From NCBI GenBank assembly GCA_963788125.1, contig CAWBFN010000002.1, positions 2,108,001 through 2,172,000 of the forward strand: a stretch of DNA of 64,000 nucleotides, read 5' to 3'. The translations under genes and the position numbers were made by a program. The notes under the pieces were generated by a model. It searched no databases, was not told where the DNA came from, and saw only the letters and a list, made by a program, of their open reading frames with translations. Position 1 is the first letter of the stretch; each line of letters opens with the position of its first letter. Of this stretch, positions 26,332 to 34,652 are shown in pieces. The DNA is from Bog-473 sp963788125 (GTDB lineage: Bacteria; Actinomycetota; Acidimicrobiia; Acidimicrobiales; RAAP-2).

Positions 26332-27141
26332 CTACAGGCGGTCGAGGAATGACGAGGTCGCGGCCGTCGGCCAGTCGTCGGGGCGGAGCAGGGCGTCACT
26401 CCCGCCGTCACAGAAGATCAGCGATCCACAGATGAAGCGGGCATCGGGTCCGAGCAGGAACGCAACCAATGCGGCCACCTCATCGGGGTACCCGAGGCGC
26501 CCGACGGGCATGGGGAACTTGTCGAACACCGGGCCTTTCACGGGGTCGACACGGCTCTCCTCGGTGAGCGGCGTCTCGATCAGGCCGGGGGCCACTGCGT
26601 TGAGCGTGATCCCATTGCCGATCCATTCGGTCTCGACGGCGTGGTGACGCATCCACCTGGCGATGGCCGTCTTGGTCGCGGGGTAGGAGGGGATTGACCC
26701 GATCGACTCACCGATCTCCCGAGCATGCTCTTCGTCGCCGGACAAGCATGCCTTTACCAGGGAATCGTCGATCCCCGGTATGGTCGTGGTCGTATTGGAG
26801 GAGATCAGCACGGCTGCGGACTCACCGCTGGCCGCCAGGAGGTCCCGCAGGCCTTCGGCCAGGACGACGGTTCCGAAGTAGTTGATAGAGACGAGGAGCG
26901 CACCGGACCGGTCGGCAGTGCCTCCGACGCCGGCGTAGGTGACCAACCCATCGATCGCCCCGTTACTGAGCCGCCTCACGTCATCGATCGCCTGTTCCCG
27001 CCCGTCGGCTGTGCCGAGGTCGGCGAAGACCTCGGCATTCTTGATGTCGATCCCGATCACCCGGTCTCCCGCTTCGCTGAGTCGCCGGGCGGCTGCTGCG
27101 CCCAGGCCCGACCCGCTGCCGGTCACAACGATCGTTCGCAC
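26332..27141 (-). CDS. Short-chain dehydrogenase (3-alpha-hydroxysteroid dehydrogenase-like)
   Basis: 269 residues. Cofactor motif VTGSGSGLGAAAA (6-18), acidic residue IDIKNAE suggesting NAD preference, catalytic YPATK with preceding Ser, and the C-terminal GSLIFCDGGSDA. The short linker after the second strand (FADLGTADGREQAIDDV) is the layout of Comamonas-type 3-alpha-HSDs. It would oxidise a secondary alcohol, possibly on a ring. Followed 78 bases downstream by the LLM gene on the same strand. Confidence 0.92.
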   Translation of the reverse strand: MRTIVVTGSGSGLGAAAARRLSEAGDRVIGIDIKNAEVFADLGTADGREQAIDDVRRLSNGAIDGLVTYAGVGGTADRSGALLVSINYFGTVVLAEGLRDLLAASGESAAVLISSNTTTTIPGIDDSLVKACLSGDEEHAREIGESIGSIPSYPATKTAIARWMRHHAVETEWIGNGITLNAVAPGLIETPLTEESRVDPVKGPVFDKFPMPVGRLGYPDEVAALVAFLLGPDARFICGSLIFCDGGSDALLRPDDWPTAATSSFLDRL

Positions 27142-27252
27142 GCCGAGAGCGTAGCGGTTCGCATGGAGGGGAACCCGACATTTTCCGTCAGGATTGCTCC
27201 GTTGCGGGAGGCTGGAGCCCTAAGAAGTAGTCTCCGTCCCGGATCCACTCCT

Positions 27253-28032
27253 ATGACGAAACCGCACTATGACTTCAGTGGGAAGGTCGCGCTGATCACC
27301 GGCGCCGCGTCAGGCATCGGCCAGGCCACCGCGGCGAGTTTTGCCCGATTTGGGGCCAAGGTGGTTCTCGCCGACTTCGATCTGCGCGCCGGCCGCCGCG
27401 CGGCCGATCAGCTTCGCGACGAAGGCGGTGAATGCGTCTTCGTGGGCACGGATGTCACCGACGAGGTGCAGGTCGAGAGGCTCGTCTCCACATCGGTCGC
27501 GCACTTCGGTTCGCTCGACATCGCCTTCAACAACGCCGGAATTGAGGGGCGGTCCGGGGCCATCACCACCGATCTCGACTACGGGGAGTGGTGTCGCATC
27601 ATCGACACCAATCTGACGGGTGTGTGGCTGTGCCTGAAGTACGAACTGCAGTACATGGTCGACCACGGTGGAGGATCCATCGTCAACGCCAGCTCTGTCG
27701 CGGGCCTGGGACCGGCGATGAGCTCCGGCGTCGCCTACGCCGCAAGCAAGCACGGCGTGATCGGGTTGACCAAGACCGCCGACAAGGAGTTCTCAGCCCA
27801 TGGGATCCGCATCAATGCCATCTGTCCCGGTGGGGTCGACACCCCCCTGCTCGAGCGGCTCGTTGGACAGGACGCCATCTCTACGATCCGAGAGCAACGT
27901 GGTTCGCTGGCCAGCCCGGAGCAGATAGCAGACGCGGTGGTGTGGCTGAGCTCGGAGGCGGCGAGCTTCATCAGTGGCCAAGCCGTCGTCATAGATGGGG
28001 GCCGGAGTATCACCGCGACAGGGTCTCGCTGA
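27253..28032 (+). CDS. Short-chain dehydrogenase/reductase
   Basis: 259 residues from the ATG at 27253; no clear ribosome site, and an ATG at 27163 in the same frame is less likely. Motifs: LITGAASGIGQATA, ADFDLRAGRR after strand 2 (Asp, NAD type), NNAGIEG, SSVAGLG and YAASKHG, then SGQAVVIDGG. A classical SDR acting on an alcohol or ketone. It diverges from the SDR at 26332 over ~110 bases and precedes the second BVMO-like gene. Confidence 0.92.
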   Translation: MTKPHYDFSGKVALITGAASGIGQATAASFARFGAKVVLADFDLRAGRRAADQLRDEGGECVFVGTDVTDEVQVERLVSTSVAHFGSLDIAFNNAGIEGRSGAITTDLDYGEWCRIIDTNLTGVWLCLKYELQYMVDHGGGSIVNASSVAGLGPAMSSGVAYAASKHGVIGLTKTADKEFSAHGIRINAICPGGVDTPLLERLVGQDAISTIREQRGSLASPEQIADAVVWLSSEAASFISGQAVVIDGGRSITATGSR

Positions 28033-28139
28033 GTCGGGTCCGTCCGCACCCAGCTGATCTGCGCCCACAGCGACGGCAACCGACGGCCCTTCCAACCGCG
28101 TCGTCTCCCGGGCTCGCTTGACGGCCTCGACCGCTGCGC

Positions 28140-28161
28140 ATAGATTATACAATGGATCAAA
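28140..28161 (+). promoter_or_regulatory. Putative operator: ATAGAT-N6-ATGGATCAA
   Basis: Fourth copy of the window's direct-repeat site; ATAGATTATA and ATGGATCAAA start 12 bases apart, ~175 bases upstream of the monooxygenase start at 28336. Confidence 0.55.
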
Positions 28162-28183
28162 GCGCAGATCCTAAAGGCAGTTG

Positions 28184-28199
28184 TTCACACCGTTGTGAA
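28184..28199. promoter_or_regulatory. 16-bp palindrome TTCACA-CCGT-TGTGAA
   Basis: The six-base arms are perfect inverted repeats and the central CG adds to the symmetry (14 of 16 positions). Probably a dimeric repressor or activator site for the monooxygenase gene; the regulator is unknown. Confidence 0.5.
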
Positions 28200-28335
28200 A
28201 GGGGAGACCACTGCGCGCAGGGGTCGCTGGGGTCCAACGTGGAAAAGGGGACGGACGTACGACCGCAGGGACCGCAACGCCCTGCCGCCAACCCCGCAAC
28301 GGCAGGCGAGACGGTATCTTTCGTAGGCGTGGGGT

Positions 28336-29940
28336 GTGGTCGTGACAGAGGATAGAAACGAGTTCGACGTCGTCATCGTCGGCGCTGGCTTCGGTGGCCT
28401 CTACGCGCTCCACAAGCTCCGCGGCGCTGGGTTCTCGGTGCGCGTGTTCGAGGCGGCGCCAGACGTCGGTGGAACCTGGTACTGGAACCGGTATCCCGGT
28501 GCCAGATGCGACGTGGAAAGCGTCGACTACAGCTACTCGTTCTCACCCGAGCTGGAGCAGGAGTGGCACTGGTCGGCTCGCTACGCCACCCAGCCGGAGA
28601 TCTTGAGCTACTTGCGGCACGTGGCGGAGCGCTTCGATCTCCGTCGGGACATCCAATTCGACACCCGGGTGGTGGGGCTCGCCTACGACGCCGACATGTC
28701 CCGGTGGACCGTCCGGACCGACCGGGGGGACGCCGTCTCGTCCCAGTTCTGCGTCATGGCGACCGGGTGTCTGTCGACCGCCCAGATGCCAGACCTTCCT
28801 GGGGCAGCGGACTATCGCGGCCGGATCTTCCACACGGGCACCTGGCCGGGTCCGGTCGACTTCAGGGGACAACGCGTCGGCGTGATTGGAACAGGTTCCT
28901 CGGGGATTCAGGTGACCCCAGAGGTTGCGGCCCAGGCAGATCGTGTCGTCGTGTTCCAGCGGACACCCAACTTCACCCTCCCCGCCCGCGACGGCCCGCT
29001 GGACCCCGCGATCGAGGCGGAGTTCAAGGCGAACTACCGGGAGAGGCGCGCCGCGGCGGAGCGCTCGCCGGGTGGCCTTCCCTCCGCACGGCCCACCGTC
29101 GGGGTCTCTGACGTCGACGAGAGCGAGCGGGCTGCGATTCTCGAGCGGGCTTGGGAGCTCGGTGGCAACGCGATGCAGCTCACGTTCACCGATCTCCTCG
29201 TGGACGAGGCCACCAATAGTGTCGTGTCGGAGTTCATGCGGTCCAAGATCCGGGAGGTCGTCGAGGATCCGCACGTCGCTGAGCTGCTCTGCCCCAAGGA
29301 CTACCCGTTCGGGGCGAAACGTGTCTGCAAGGACACGGACTACTACGAGACGTTCAACCGCAGCACGGTCACTCTGGTTGATCTGAGAACCGAACCGCTC
29401 GTCGGCTTGTACGAATCGGGGCTCCGCACCGCGAAGGCGGACTACGAGCTCGACAGCATCATCTTCGCGACCGGATTCGACGCGCTCACCGGCACGCTCT
29501 TGCGAATGGACATCGTCGGCCGCGACGGTGTGCGGCTCGCCGACGCTTGGGCCGAGGGGCCCGAGACGTATCTCGGATTGATGGTTGCCGGAATCCCGAA
29601 CATGTTCGTCGTTACCGGCCCGGGCAGCCCCTCGGTGCTCACGAACATGGTGGCTGCGATCGAACAGCACGTTGACTGGATCGCGGAGTGCGTGACTCGT
29701 CTACGGGCTCAGGGGTACAACTCCATCGAGCCGAGCAGTGATGCCCAGTCGGACTGGGTGGCGAACGCCAACGAGGTCGCGGCGCGCACCTTGTACATGA
29801 AGGCGAGCTCGTGGTATCTCGGGGCCAACATCGCCGGCAAGCCGCGGGTGTTCATGCCCTACGTCGGCGGGTTGGACCGCTACCGGGAGATCTGTGACGA
29901 GGTCGTGACGGCCGGTTACAAAGGATTCCTACTGTCGTAG
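28336..29940 (+). CDS. Flavin-containing Baeyer-Villiger-type monooxygenase (second)
   Basis: 534 residues, close to cyclohexanone monooxygenase size. FAD motif VGAGFGGLYAL (~15-25), GGTWYWNRYPGARCD, fingerprint YRGRIFHTGTWP (Tyr for the first Phe), and intact NADPH Rossmann GVIGTGSSGIQ. C-terminal FATGFDALTG and TGPGSPSVLTNM are typical of CHMO-like enzymes. It should convert a ketone to an ester or lactone. Start is GTG at 28336 or 28342. It resembles the enzyme at 17076 in overall layout but is clearly distinct. Convergent with the Rieske gene. Confidence 0.94.
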   Translation: MVVTEDRNEFDVVIVGAGFGGLYALHKLRGAGFSVRVFEAAPDVGGTWYWNRYPGARCDVESVDYSYSFSPELEQEWHWSARYATQPEILSYLRHVAERFDLRRDIQFDTRVVGLAYDADMSRWTVRTDRGDAVSSQFCVMATGCLSTAQMPDLPGAADYRGRIFHTGTWPGPVDFRGQRVGVIGTGSSGIQVTPEVAAQADRVVVFQRTPNFTLPARDGPLDPAIEAEFKANYRERRAAAERSPGGLPSARPTVGVSDVDESERAAILERAWELGGNAMQLTFTDLLVDEATNSVVSEFMRSKIREVVEDPHVAELLCPKDYPFGAKRVCKDTDYYETFNRSTVTLVDLRTEPLVGLYESGLRTAKADYELDSIIFATGFDALTGTLLRMDIVGRDGVRLADAWAEGPETYLGLMVAGIPNMFVVTGPGSPSVLTNMVAAIEQHVDWIAECVTRLRAQGYNSIEPSSDAQSDWVANANEVAARTLYMKASSWYLGANIAGKPRVFMPYVGGLDRYREICDEVVTAGYKGFLLS

Positions 29941-29944
29941 GGCG

Positions 29945-31207
29945 TCAGCTCGTTACTTGATGAAGCGAGATGTCTTCCCAGCGATCCCCTTCATCGATGA
30001 TCGCCTCGAGGGCGTTCGGGAGTCGAACGGCAGCGGACGCTCGCGCGCTTCCAGGCGGCAGTTCGCCTGTTCCCGCAGTGCGCACTGCATCGAGGAGCAC
30101 ACGACGGGCGTGGGCTACGGCTACATCGCCCGTGCTGAGGTTCTCCTTGGTGCGGTCAAGGATGGGCCCCATGCTCGCCTGCACTGCGGCGTCTTCTTCA
30201 AGAAGGTTCCTCCCGAATCCGGTGAAGTGCCCCGCGGCCATGAGCTCGCGGTCTTGGCCCCAGCGGTTCTCCCGGTCCCCTTCGAGTCCCGCGAAGTCAT
30301 AGGGATGGGGCGAAAAACCGGGTGCGGACAAGCCGGTCGTCTCCTCCGGAGGTACCAGGGGCGTGTTGGAGAATATCCCGAAGAAGACGAGGTGGTGGGT
30401 GTCGTCGACCGGAGAGATGACGAATGCGGAGCCGTCGAGAGGATGGGCGCGGCCAACCGGCGTCACGGTGACGAGCGGCAGAAGGTGCTCGGTGATGCGT
30501 ACGTAGGTGCTGCCATCGGCGGTCCGCCGCAGGGCCGCCGCCCGCATGCCGTACGAGGTGGTCTCCGTCTCGTAGCGCGGCGCGTAGTCGAGGGCGATGG
30601 CGAGGTTGGCGTGCTCGGCGAGTTTTGCAGCCTCGCGATGCCAGGTCTGATGCAGAACCCCGACGTGGGCTGAGTCGATGGTGCCCTCCACTCCTTGGAG
30701 CCAATTACAGGGAACGCGCGATGACGTCATCCACGAGTAACCTGCGGTCTCAGCGGCGAACGGAAGGTCGGGAAAGGCTGGCGCGTCCGCTCCGCCGAGC
30801 CACACCCATGCGAGTCCCCCGGCCTCATGAACGGGGAAGTGACGTACTCGAACGTTGGCGGCGAACTGCTCGGGACGGCTGACCTGCGTAGGCGCCTCGA
30901 CGACACAGCCGGAGACATCGATCTTCCATCCGTGGTAGATGCAGCGCACGCCGTTGCCCTCAATGCGTCCGAGCGCCAGCGAGGCGCGGCGGTGGGGGCA
31001 CAGCTCATCGAGGAAGCCGACGCGGCCGTCCTCGGCGCGAAAGGCAATGTAGTTCTCACCGAGCAGACGGACGGGTAGGGGGGCATCCCCGGCCACCAGG
31101 TGGGAGGAGAGTGCGAAGGCGAGCCAGTAGTTCTCGCGCATGAGCCGACCCATCGGGGCATCACCCTCGACGCGGGTCAGAAGCTCGTTCTCGGCGGAGG
31201 TGACCAT
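29945..31207 (-). CDS. Rieske non-heme iron oxygenase, alpha subunit
   Basis: 420 residues from the ATG at 31207 with AAGGGAG upstream. Rieske cluster: Cys70-x-His72 in CPHRRASL and Cys89-x2-His92 in CIYHGW. The mononuclear iron site is in EGTIDSAHVGVLHQTWH (Asp plus two His). This is the phthalate-dioxygenase/VanA-like group: aromatic or alicyclic hydroxylation or O-demethylation with an external reductase. The flavoprotein at 31808 is not an obvious Rieske reductase, so the electron donor is elsewhere. Confidence 0.95.
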   Translation of the reverse strand: MVTSAENELLTRVEGDAPMGRLMRENYWLAFALSSHLVAGDAPLPVRLLGENYIAFRAEDGRVGFLDELCPHRRASLALGRIEGNGVRCIYHGWKIDVSGCVVEAPTQVSRPEQFAANVRVRHFPVHEAGGLAWVWLGGADAPAFPDLPFAAETAGYSWMTSSRVPCNWLQGVEGTIDSAHVGVLHQTWHREAAKLAEHANLAIALDYAPRYETETTSYGMRAAALRRTADGSTYVRITEHLLPLVTVTPVGRAHPLDGSAFVISPVDDTHHLVFFGIFSNTPLVPPEETTGLSAPGFSPHPYDFAGLEGDRENRWGQDRELMAAGHFTGFGRNLLEEDAAVQASMGPILDRTKENLSTGDVAVAHARRVLLDAVRTAGTGELPPGSARASAAVRLPNALEAIIDEGDRWEDISLHQVTS

Positions 31208-31291
31208 GATGCTCCCTTCTGCGCAGGAGTCTACGCCGAAGAGGCCGACGAGACCAGACTGGCGCAAAGGCCGGCCGAAGTCCGGCGCGGG

Positions 31292-31744
31292 TCAGTTCTC
31301 TCGGGGTGTCCGTTGCAGTAACTCGATGCGAAGGCCGTCGAGCACCGAGACACAGAGCATGGTGATGTCCTCCGTCTCCTTGTGGACCTCCGTGCGGGTG
31401 CGTCCGAGGGTCGTGGCTCCGTACGAAGCGAGACGGCGTGCCTCGGCGTCGACGTCGTCGACCTGGATGCACAGATGAGTAAGGCCGAGATGGGCCCGCG
31501 ACTGCGATGGCGTCCCCAGGGGTCCGGGCACGGTCCAGCACATGAGCTCGATGCGGAAGCCGTCCTTCATGATGTAGCGCATGCGCTGTTGGGCGCGTCC
31601 GCCGTCAATCTCGGCGAGATCGGCGACCTCGTCACCGGAGGAGAATGTGGCACCGGCTTCGAAACCCAACGCCTCGGTGAAAAACTGGACGGCGGCGTCG
31701 AGGTCCGACACCGCCAGGCCGATGTGCGACAGGACCAGCGTCAT
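31292..31744 (-). CDS. VOC-family (glyoxalase/dioxygenase-fold) protein
   Basis: 150 residues from the ATG at 31744; the frame continues upstream only as an antisense artefact. Two beta-alpha-beta-beta-beta modules: LSHIGLAVSDLDAAVQFFTEALGF with metal-ligand His, then IELMCWTVP, GLTHLCIQVDDVDAEARRL (second His) and LRIELLQ (Glu). A metal-dependent isomerase, lyase or dioxygenase activity is possible. It lies 84 bases upstream of the Rieske gene on the same strand, suggesting a joint role. Confidence 0.88.
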   Translation of the reverse strand: MTLVLSHIGLAVSDLDAAVQFFTEALGFEAGATFSSGDEVADLAEIDGGRAQQRMRYIMKDGFRIELMCWTVPGPLGTPSQSRAHLGLTHLCIQVDDVDAEARRLASYGATTLGRTRTEVHKETEDITMLCVSVLDGLRIELLQRTPREN

Positions 31745-31807
31745 GGTGGCACTGTAGACGGAATCGACATGGCGGGCGATGCCGCCCGGTGAGGAAAGGA
31801 CGTATCG

Positions 31808-33226
31808 ATGGCCGCTGATTTTGATGTTGTCGTTATCGGATCGGGCGCCGCGGGGTTGACGGCTGCGCTCACCGCCCGCGCCGAGGGGGCGCGGGTGGCA
31901 ATCGCCGAGTCCGAAACGGTCGTGGGTGGCGCGACCCGCCTCTCGGCCGGTTGGGTGATGGCCGCGGAGACGGAACTCCAGCGACAAGCCGGACTGCAGG
32001 ACAGCGCAGAGAACCTCTTCCACGAGTACATGTTCATCAACCAGTTCGGCCTGCAGCCAGCGCTGGTCCGCTGCCTCGCTCAGGGCGGCGCCGACGCGAT
32101 CTCGTGGCTCCTCGAGCAGGGAGTACGGTTCGACCCCGACATTAAAAAGGGTGGGCCGGAACTCGTCCCCCGCACGCACGCGCCGGAAGGATACGGCCAA
32201 GGCATCGTCGACCTGCTCGAGCGTCAGTGCCGCCAACAGGGCATCGACATCGCACTCGGTCAGCGCGTCGATCGACTGCTCACGCGCGGTGACGCTGTCG
32301 TGGGCATTTCTGTCGGCGACGACGAACTCGAGGCCGGCGCGGTTGTTCTCGCGACCGGCGGTTTCGGTGCCAACCGCGTGCTCGTCGACGAACATCTGCC
32401 GAGCGTGGGCCGCCTGGGTGACTGGGTCTTCTACATCGGCCCGACGAGCTCTCGAGGCGACGCGCTGGCACTGGGGGAGTCCGTCGGTGCCGCGATGACC
32501 GGTCACGACCACTTCATCTCGCTTCCCGTACCAAGGCCGGATGGCCACGACTTTGACTCCTACCTGCCGGCATGGATGCTGGTCGTGGGCCCTGACGGCC
32601 GACGGCTCTGCGACGAGACATCTCCGTATGGCATCACCTGCGGACTGTTGAACGAGGCCGGTGGGCGTGTCTTCGGATTCTTCGACGAGGAAATCCTGAC
32701 TCACAACGGCGCGCCTGAGTTGCCAACGTTCAAACCCCACCCCAGCGGGGCGCTCCGCCCGGTGGCGTTCTGGACGAGCGATACCATCCGGCGTTGCATC
32801 GACGGGGGCAGCATCGTCCGAGGGGAGAGCCTCGAGGAGCTGTTCTCGATGCTGGACCTGCCGTTGACGGCCACGGCCGGGGCAGTGCGCAGGTACAACG
32901 AATCGGCCACGCTCGGCGAGGACCGGGACTTCGGGAAGGACCCCCGCTTCGTCCGTCCGATCACGCAGCCGCCGTTCTACGGCGTGGAGCTACGCCCAGC
33001 GGCCATCGGCGGCACCAGCTACGGCGTGCAGATCGACGCGTCCGGCCAGGTCCTCGGCGAAAGCCAGGCGCCCATCGAGGGATTGTTCGCCGCGGGCGAA
33101 TGCACCGGCGGAACTCTCGGATCGCGCTATCTGAGCAGTGGCAACAGCCTCGGTAACTGCTTCGTGTTCGGTCGGGTGGCCGGTCGATCCGCGGCCAGAT
33201 ATGCGTTGGGCGGGGCGGCGCAATAG
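31808..33226 (+). CDS. FAD-binding fumarate reductase/3-ketosteroid dehydrogenase-type flavoprotein
   Basis: 472 residues with GAGGAAAGGA upstream. N-terminal dinucleotide fold VVIGSGAAGLTAAL (8-21), VVGGATRLSAGW (FAD phosphate contact), and VLATGGFGANR; C-terminal FAD domain GLFAAGECTGG and SGNSLGNCFVFGRVAG. The family includes fumarate reductases, urocanate reductase and 3-ketosteroid delta-1-dehydrogenases, which oxidise or reduce a C-C bond next to a carbonyl. The substrate-binding cap is non-diagnostic. It diverges from the VOC/Rieske genes across 63 bases. Confidence 0.92.
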   Translation: MAADFDVVVIGSGAAGLTAALTARAEGARVAIAESETVVGGATRLSAGWVMAAETELQRQAGLQDSAENLFHEYMFINQFGLQPALVRCLAQGGADAISWLLEQGVRFDPDIKKGGPELVPRTHAPEGYGQGIVDLLERQCRQQGIDIALGQRVDRLLTRGDAVVGISVGDDELEAGAVVLATGGFGANRVLVDEHLPSVGRLGDWVFYIGPTSSRGDALALGESVGAAMTGHDHFISLPVPRPDGHDFDSYLPAWMLVVGPDGRRLCDETSPYGITCGLLNEAGGRVFGFFDEEILTHNGAPELPTFKPHPSGALRPVAFWTSDTIRRCIDGGSIVRGESLEELFSMLDLPLTATAGAVRRYNESATLGEDRDFGKDPRFVRPITQPPFYGVELRPAAIGGTSYGVQIDASGQVLGESQAPIEGLFAAGECTGGTLGSRYLSSGNSLGNCFVFGRVAGRSAARYALGGAAQ

Positions 33227-33278
33227 GACGCACTAGGAATAGGGAGCAGTGGAGCAGTCTGGACCCGTCTTCCCCGGA

Positions 33279-34380
33279 TCAGACTGGCTCCACCTCCACC
33301 CACTGACCGTCCCCCTTCGCGGACGTTCGAGCCGCGTCGAGCACCGACTGGCATGCGGCGCCGTCGGCAAACGTCGGCGCAGGCGGATCCTGCCCTGAGG
33401 GCGTGCCGAGTATCTGCGCTCGCATCCGCTCATACAGACGGGTGAAGAGCGCCAGGTCGAGTCCGGAAATATGCCACCCGGTACCCTTCGCGTACGCCGG
33501 CCAGAACTCAACGGGTGGCGGATCGGGTGGGAGTTGTGGCAGATCCTCCGGATCGGGAACTTCGTCTGGCCCGTGCCCTACGTCAATCATGACGGAATCG
33601 CCTTCCAGCCAGGCAACGCCGCCTGTCCCGCTGATCTTCGTTGTGGCGATGGTAGGGCCAGGAATGGCACACGAACTGTGGAGAATGCCTGTGCACCCGC
33701 CGACGAGCCGGAACTGCACGGTGTACGTGTCGTCGGCGGTCATCGCGCGACGCGGTGCGAGGGTTTCGAGCAGCGCGCTCGACTGCCTCGAACTCCCCGA
33801 CAGTGGATCGGACCTGATCGATGATGTGAGAGCCCAGCGCCCCGAGCCAGCCACCGCCGTCGGCAGCGGATTCCCACCACGGCGGGAGCTCGGTCGCCGG
33901 GTCGGTCAGCGATGGGCGGTGGCGGATGATGATCGCTTTTGTCGGGTCACCTATCGCGCCTGACGCTACGACGCGGCGCAGCGATTCCTGCGTCGTCCCG
34001 AAGCGGTACTCGTTGCCCATGAAATGCACCACTCCGGCGCGTTCGGCGGCCGACAACAGCTCTCTCGCCTGTGCCAGATTGAGCGCAAACGGTTTCTCGC
34101 ACAGGACATGCTTACCGGCGGCTATGGCGGCCAAGGTGATCTCGGCGTGCGTATGAGGCGGGGTGGTGACGCTCACCACGTTCACGCCGGGCAACGTGAG
34201 TGCCTCGTCGAGGTTCCCGAGTCCGTGCGGAACTCCGAGTGCCTTGGCGCGAACGGCAGCCTTCTGAGTGTCACGACCGACGAGGGCGAGCACGTCGAAC
34301 CCGGCATTGCGCAGGGCCCTCACATGCGCGAGCACTCCGTAGTTCGTTCCAATGACGACTGCTCCGATGTTGGTGTTCAT
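33279..34380 (-). pseudogene. Gfo/Idh/MocA-family oxidoreductase, interrupted by a frameshift
   Basis: The N-terminal ~200 residues (34380 to ~33790) contain the Rossmann GTNYGVLAHVRAL, CEKPFALNLAQA (catalytic Lys) and GGGWLGALGSHIIDQ. Near 33771-33790, after GEFEAVE, the frame shifts; the C-terminal domain continues as ALLETLAPRRAMTADDTYTV ... to the stop at 33279. One extra base joins the halves into ~365 residues, normal for the family. No other damage is seen. Intact, it would be an NAD(P)-dependent dehydrogenase of a cyclic polyol, sugar or related molecule. This is the second single-base disruption in the region (see 21897). Confidence 0.85.
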
Positions 34381-34652
34381 CTTTTGGTTCTCTTTCCCTC
34401 CGAGAAAAGGGGATCAGCTCCATTCTCATCCCGGTGAGCCGCCATGTCATGCAGGTGCCCGCCAGACCGAACGCCACGTGCGCGGTACCGAGGGCCGATG
34501 GAGGGTCGCAAATGGTCCGCCGCACACGCCTCCGCCTCAACAGCGTCTCACCCCCACGGTCACGCGACGCCGGGGTAGATGGCGTCCCACCGGCTTGCGA
34601 ATGTGAGCGAGTATTTGCTATCTTTGGGAGCCCACGACGGAACGGGAGGGTG

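Larger units (their letters stand above)
28033..28335. promoter_or_regulatory. Intergenic region upstream of the second BVMO with two candidate operators
   Basis: No gene seen in these 303 bases. It contains the ATAGAT-N6-ATGGATCAA site at 28140 and, 22 bases further, the near-perfect palindrome TTCACACCGTTGTGAA at 28184-28199. Confidence 0.6.
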
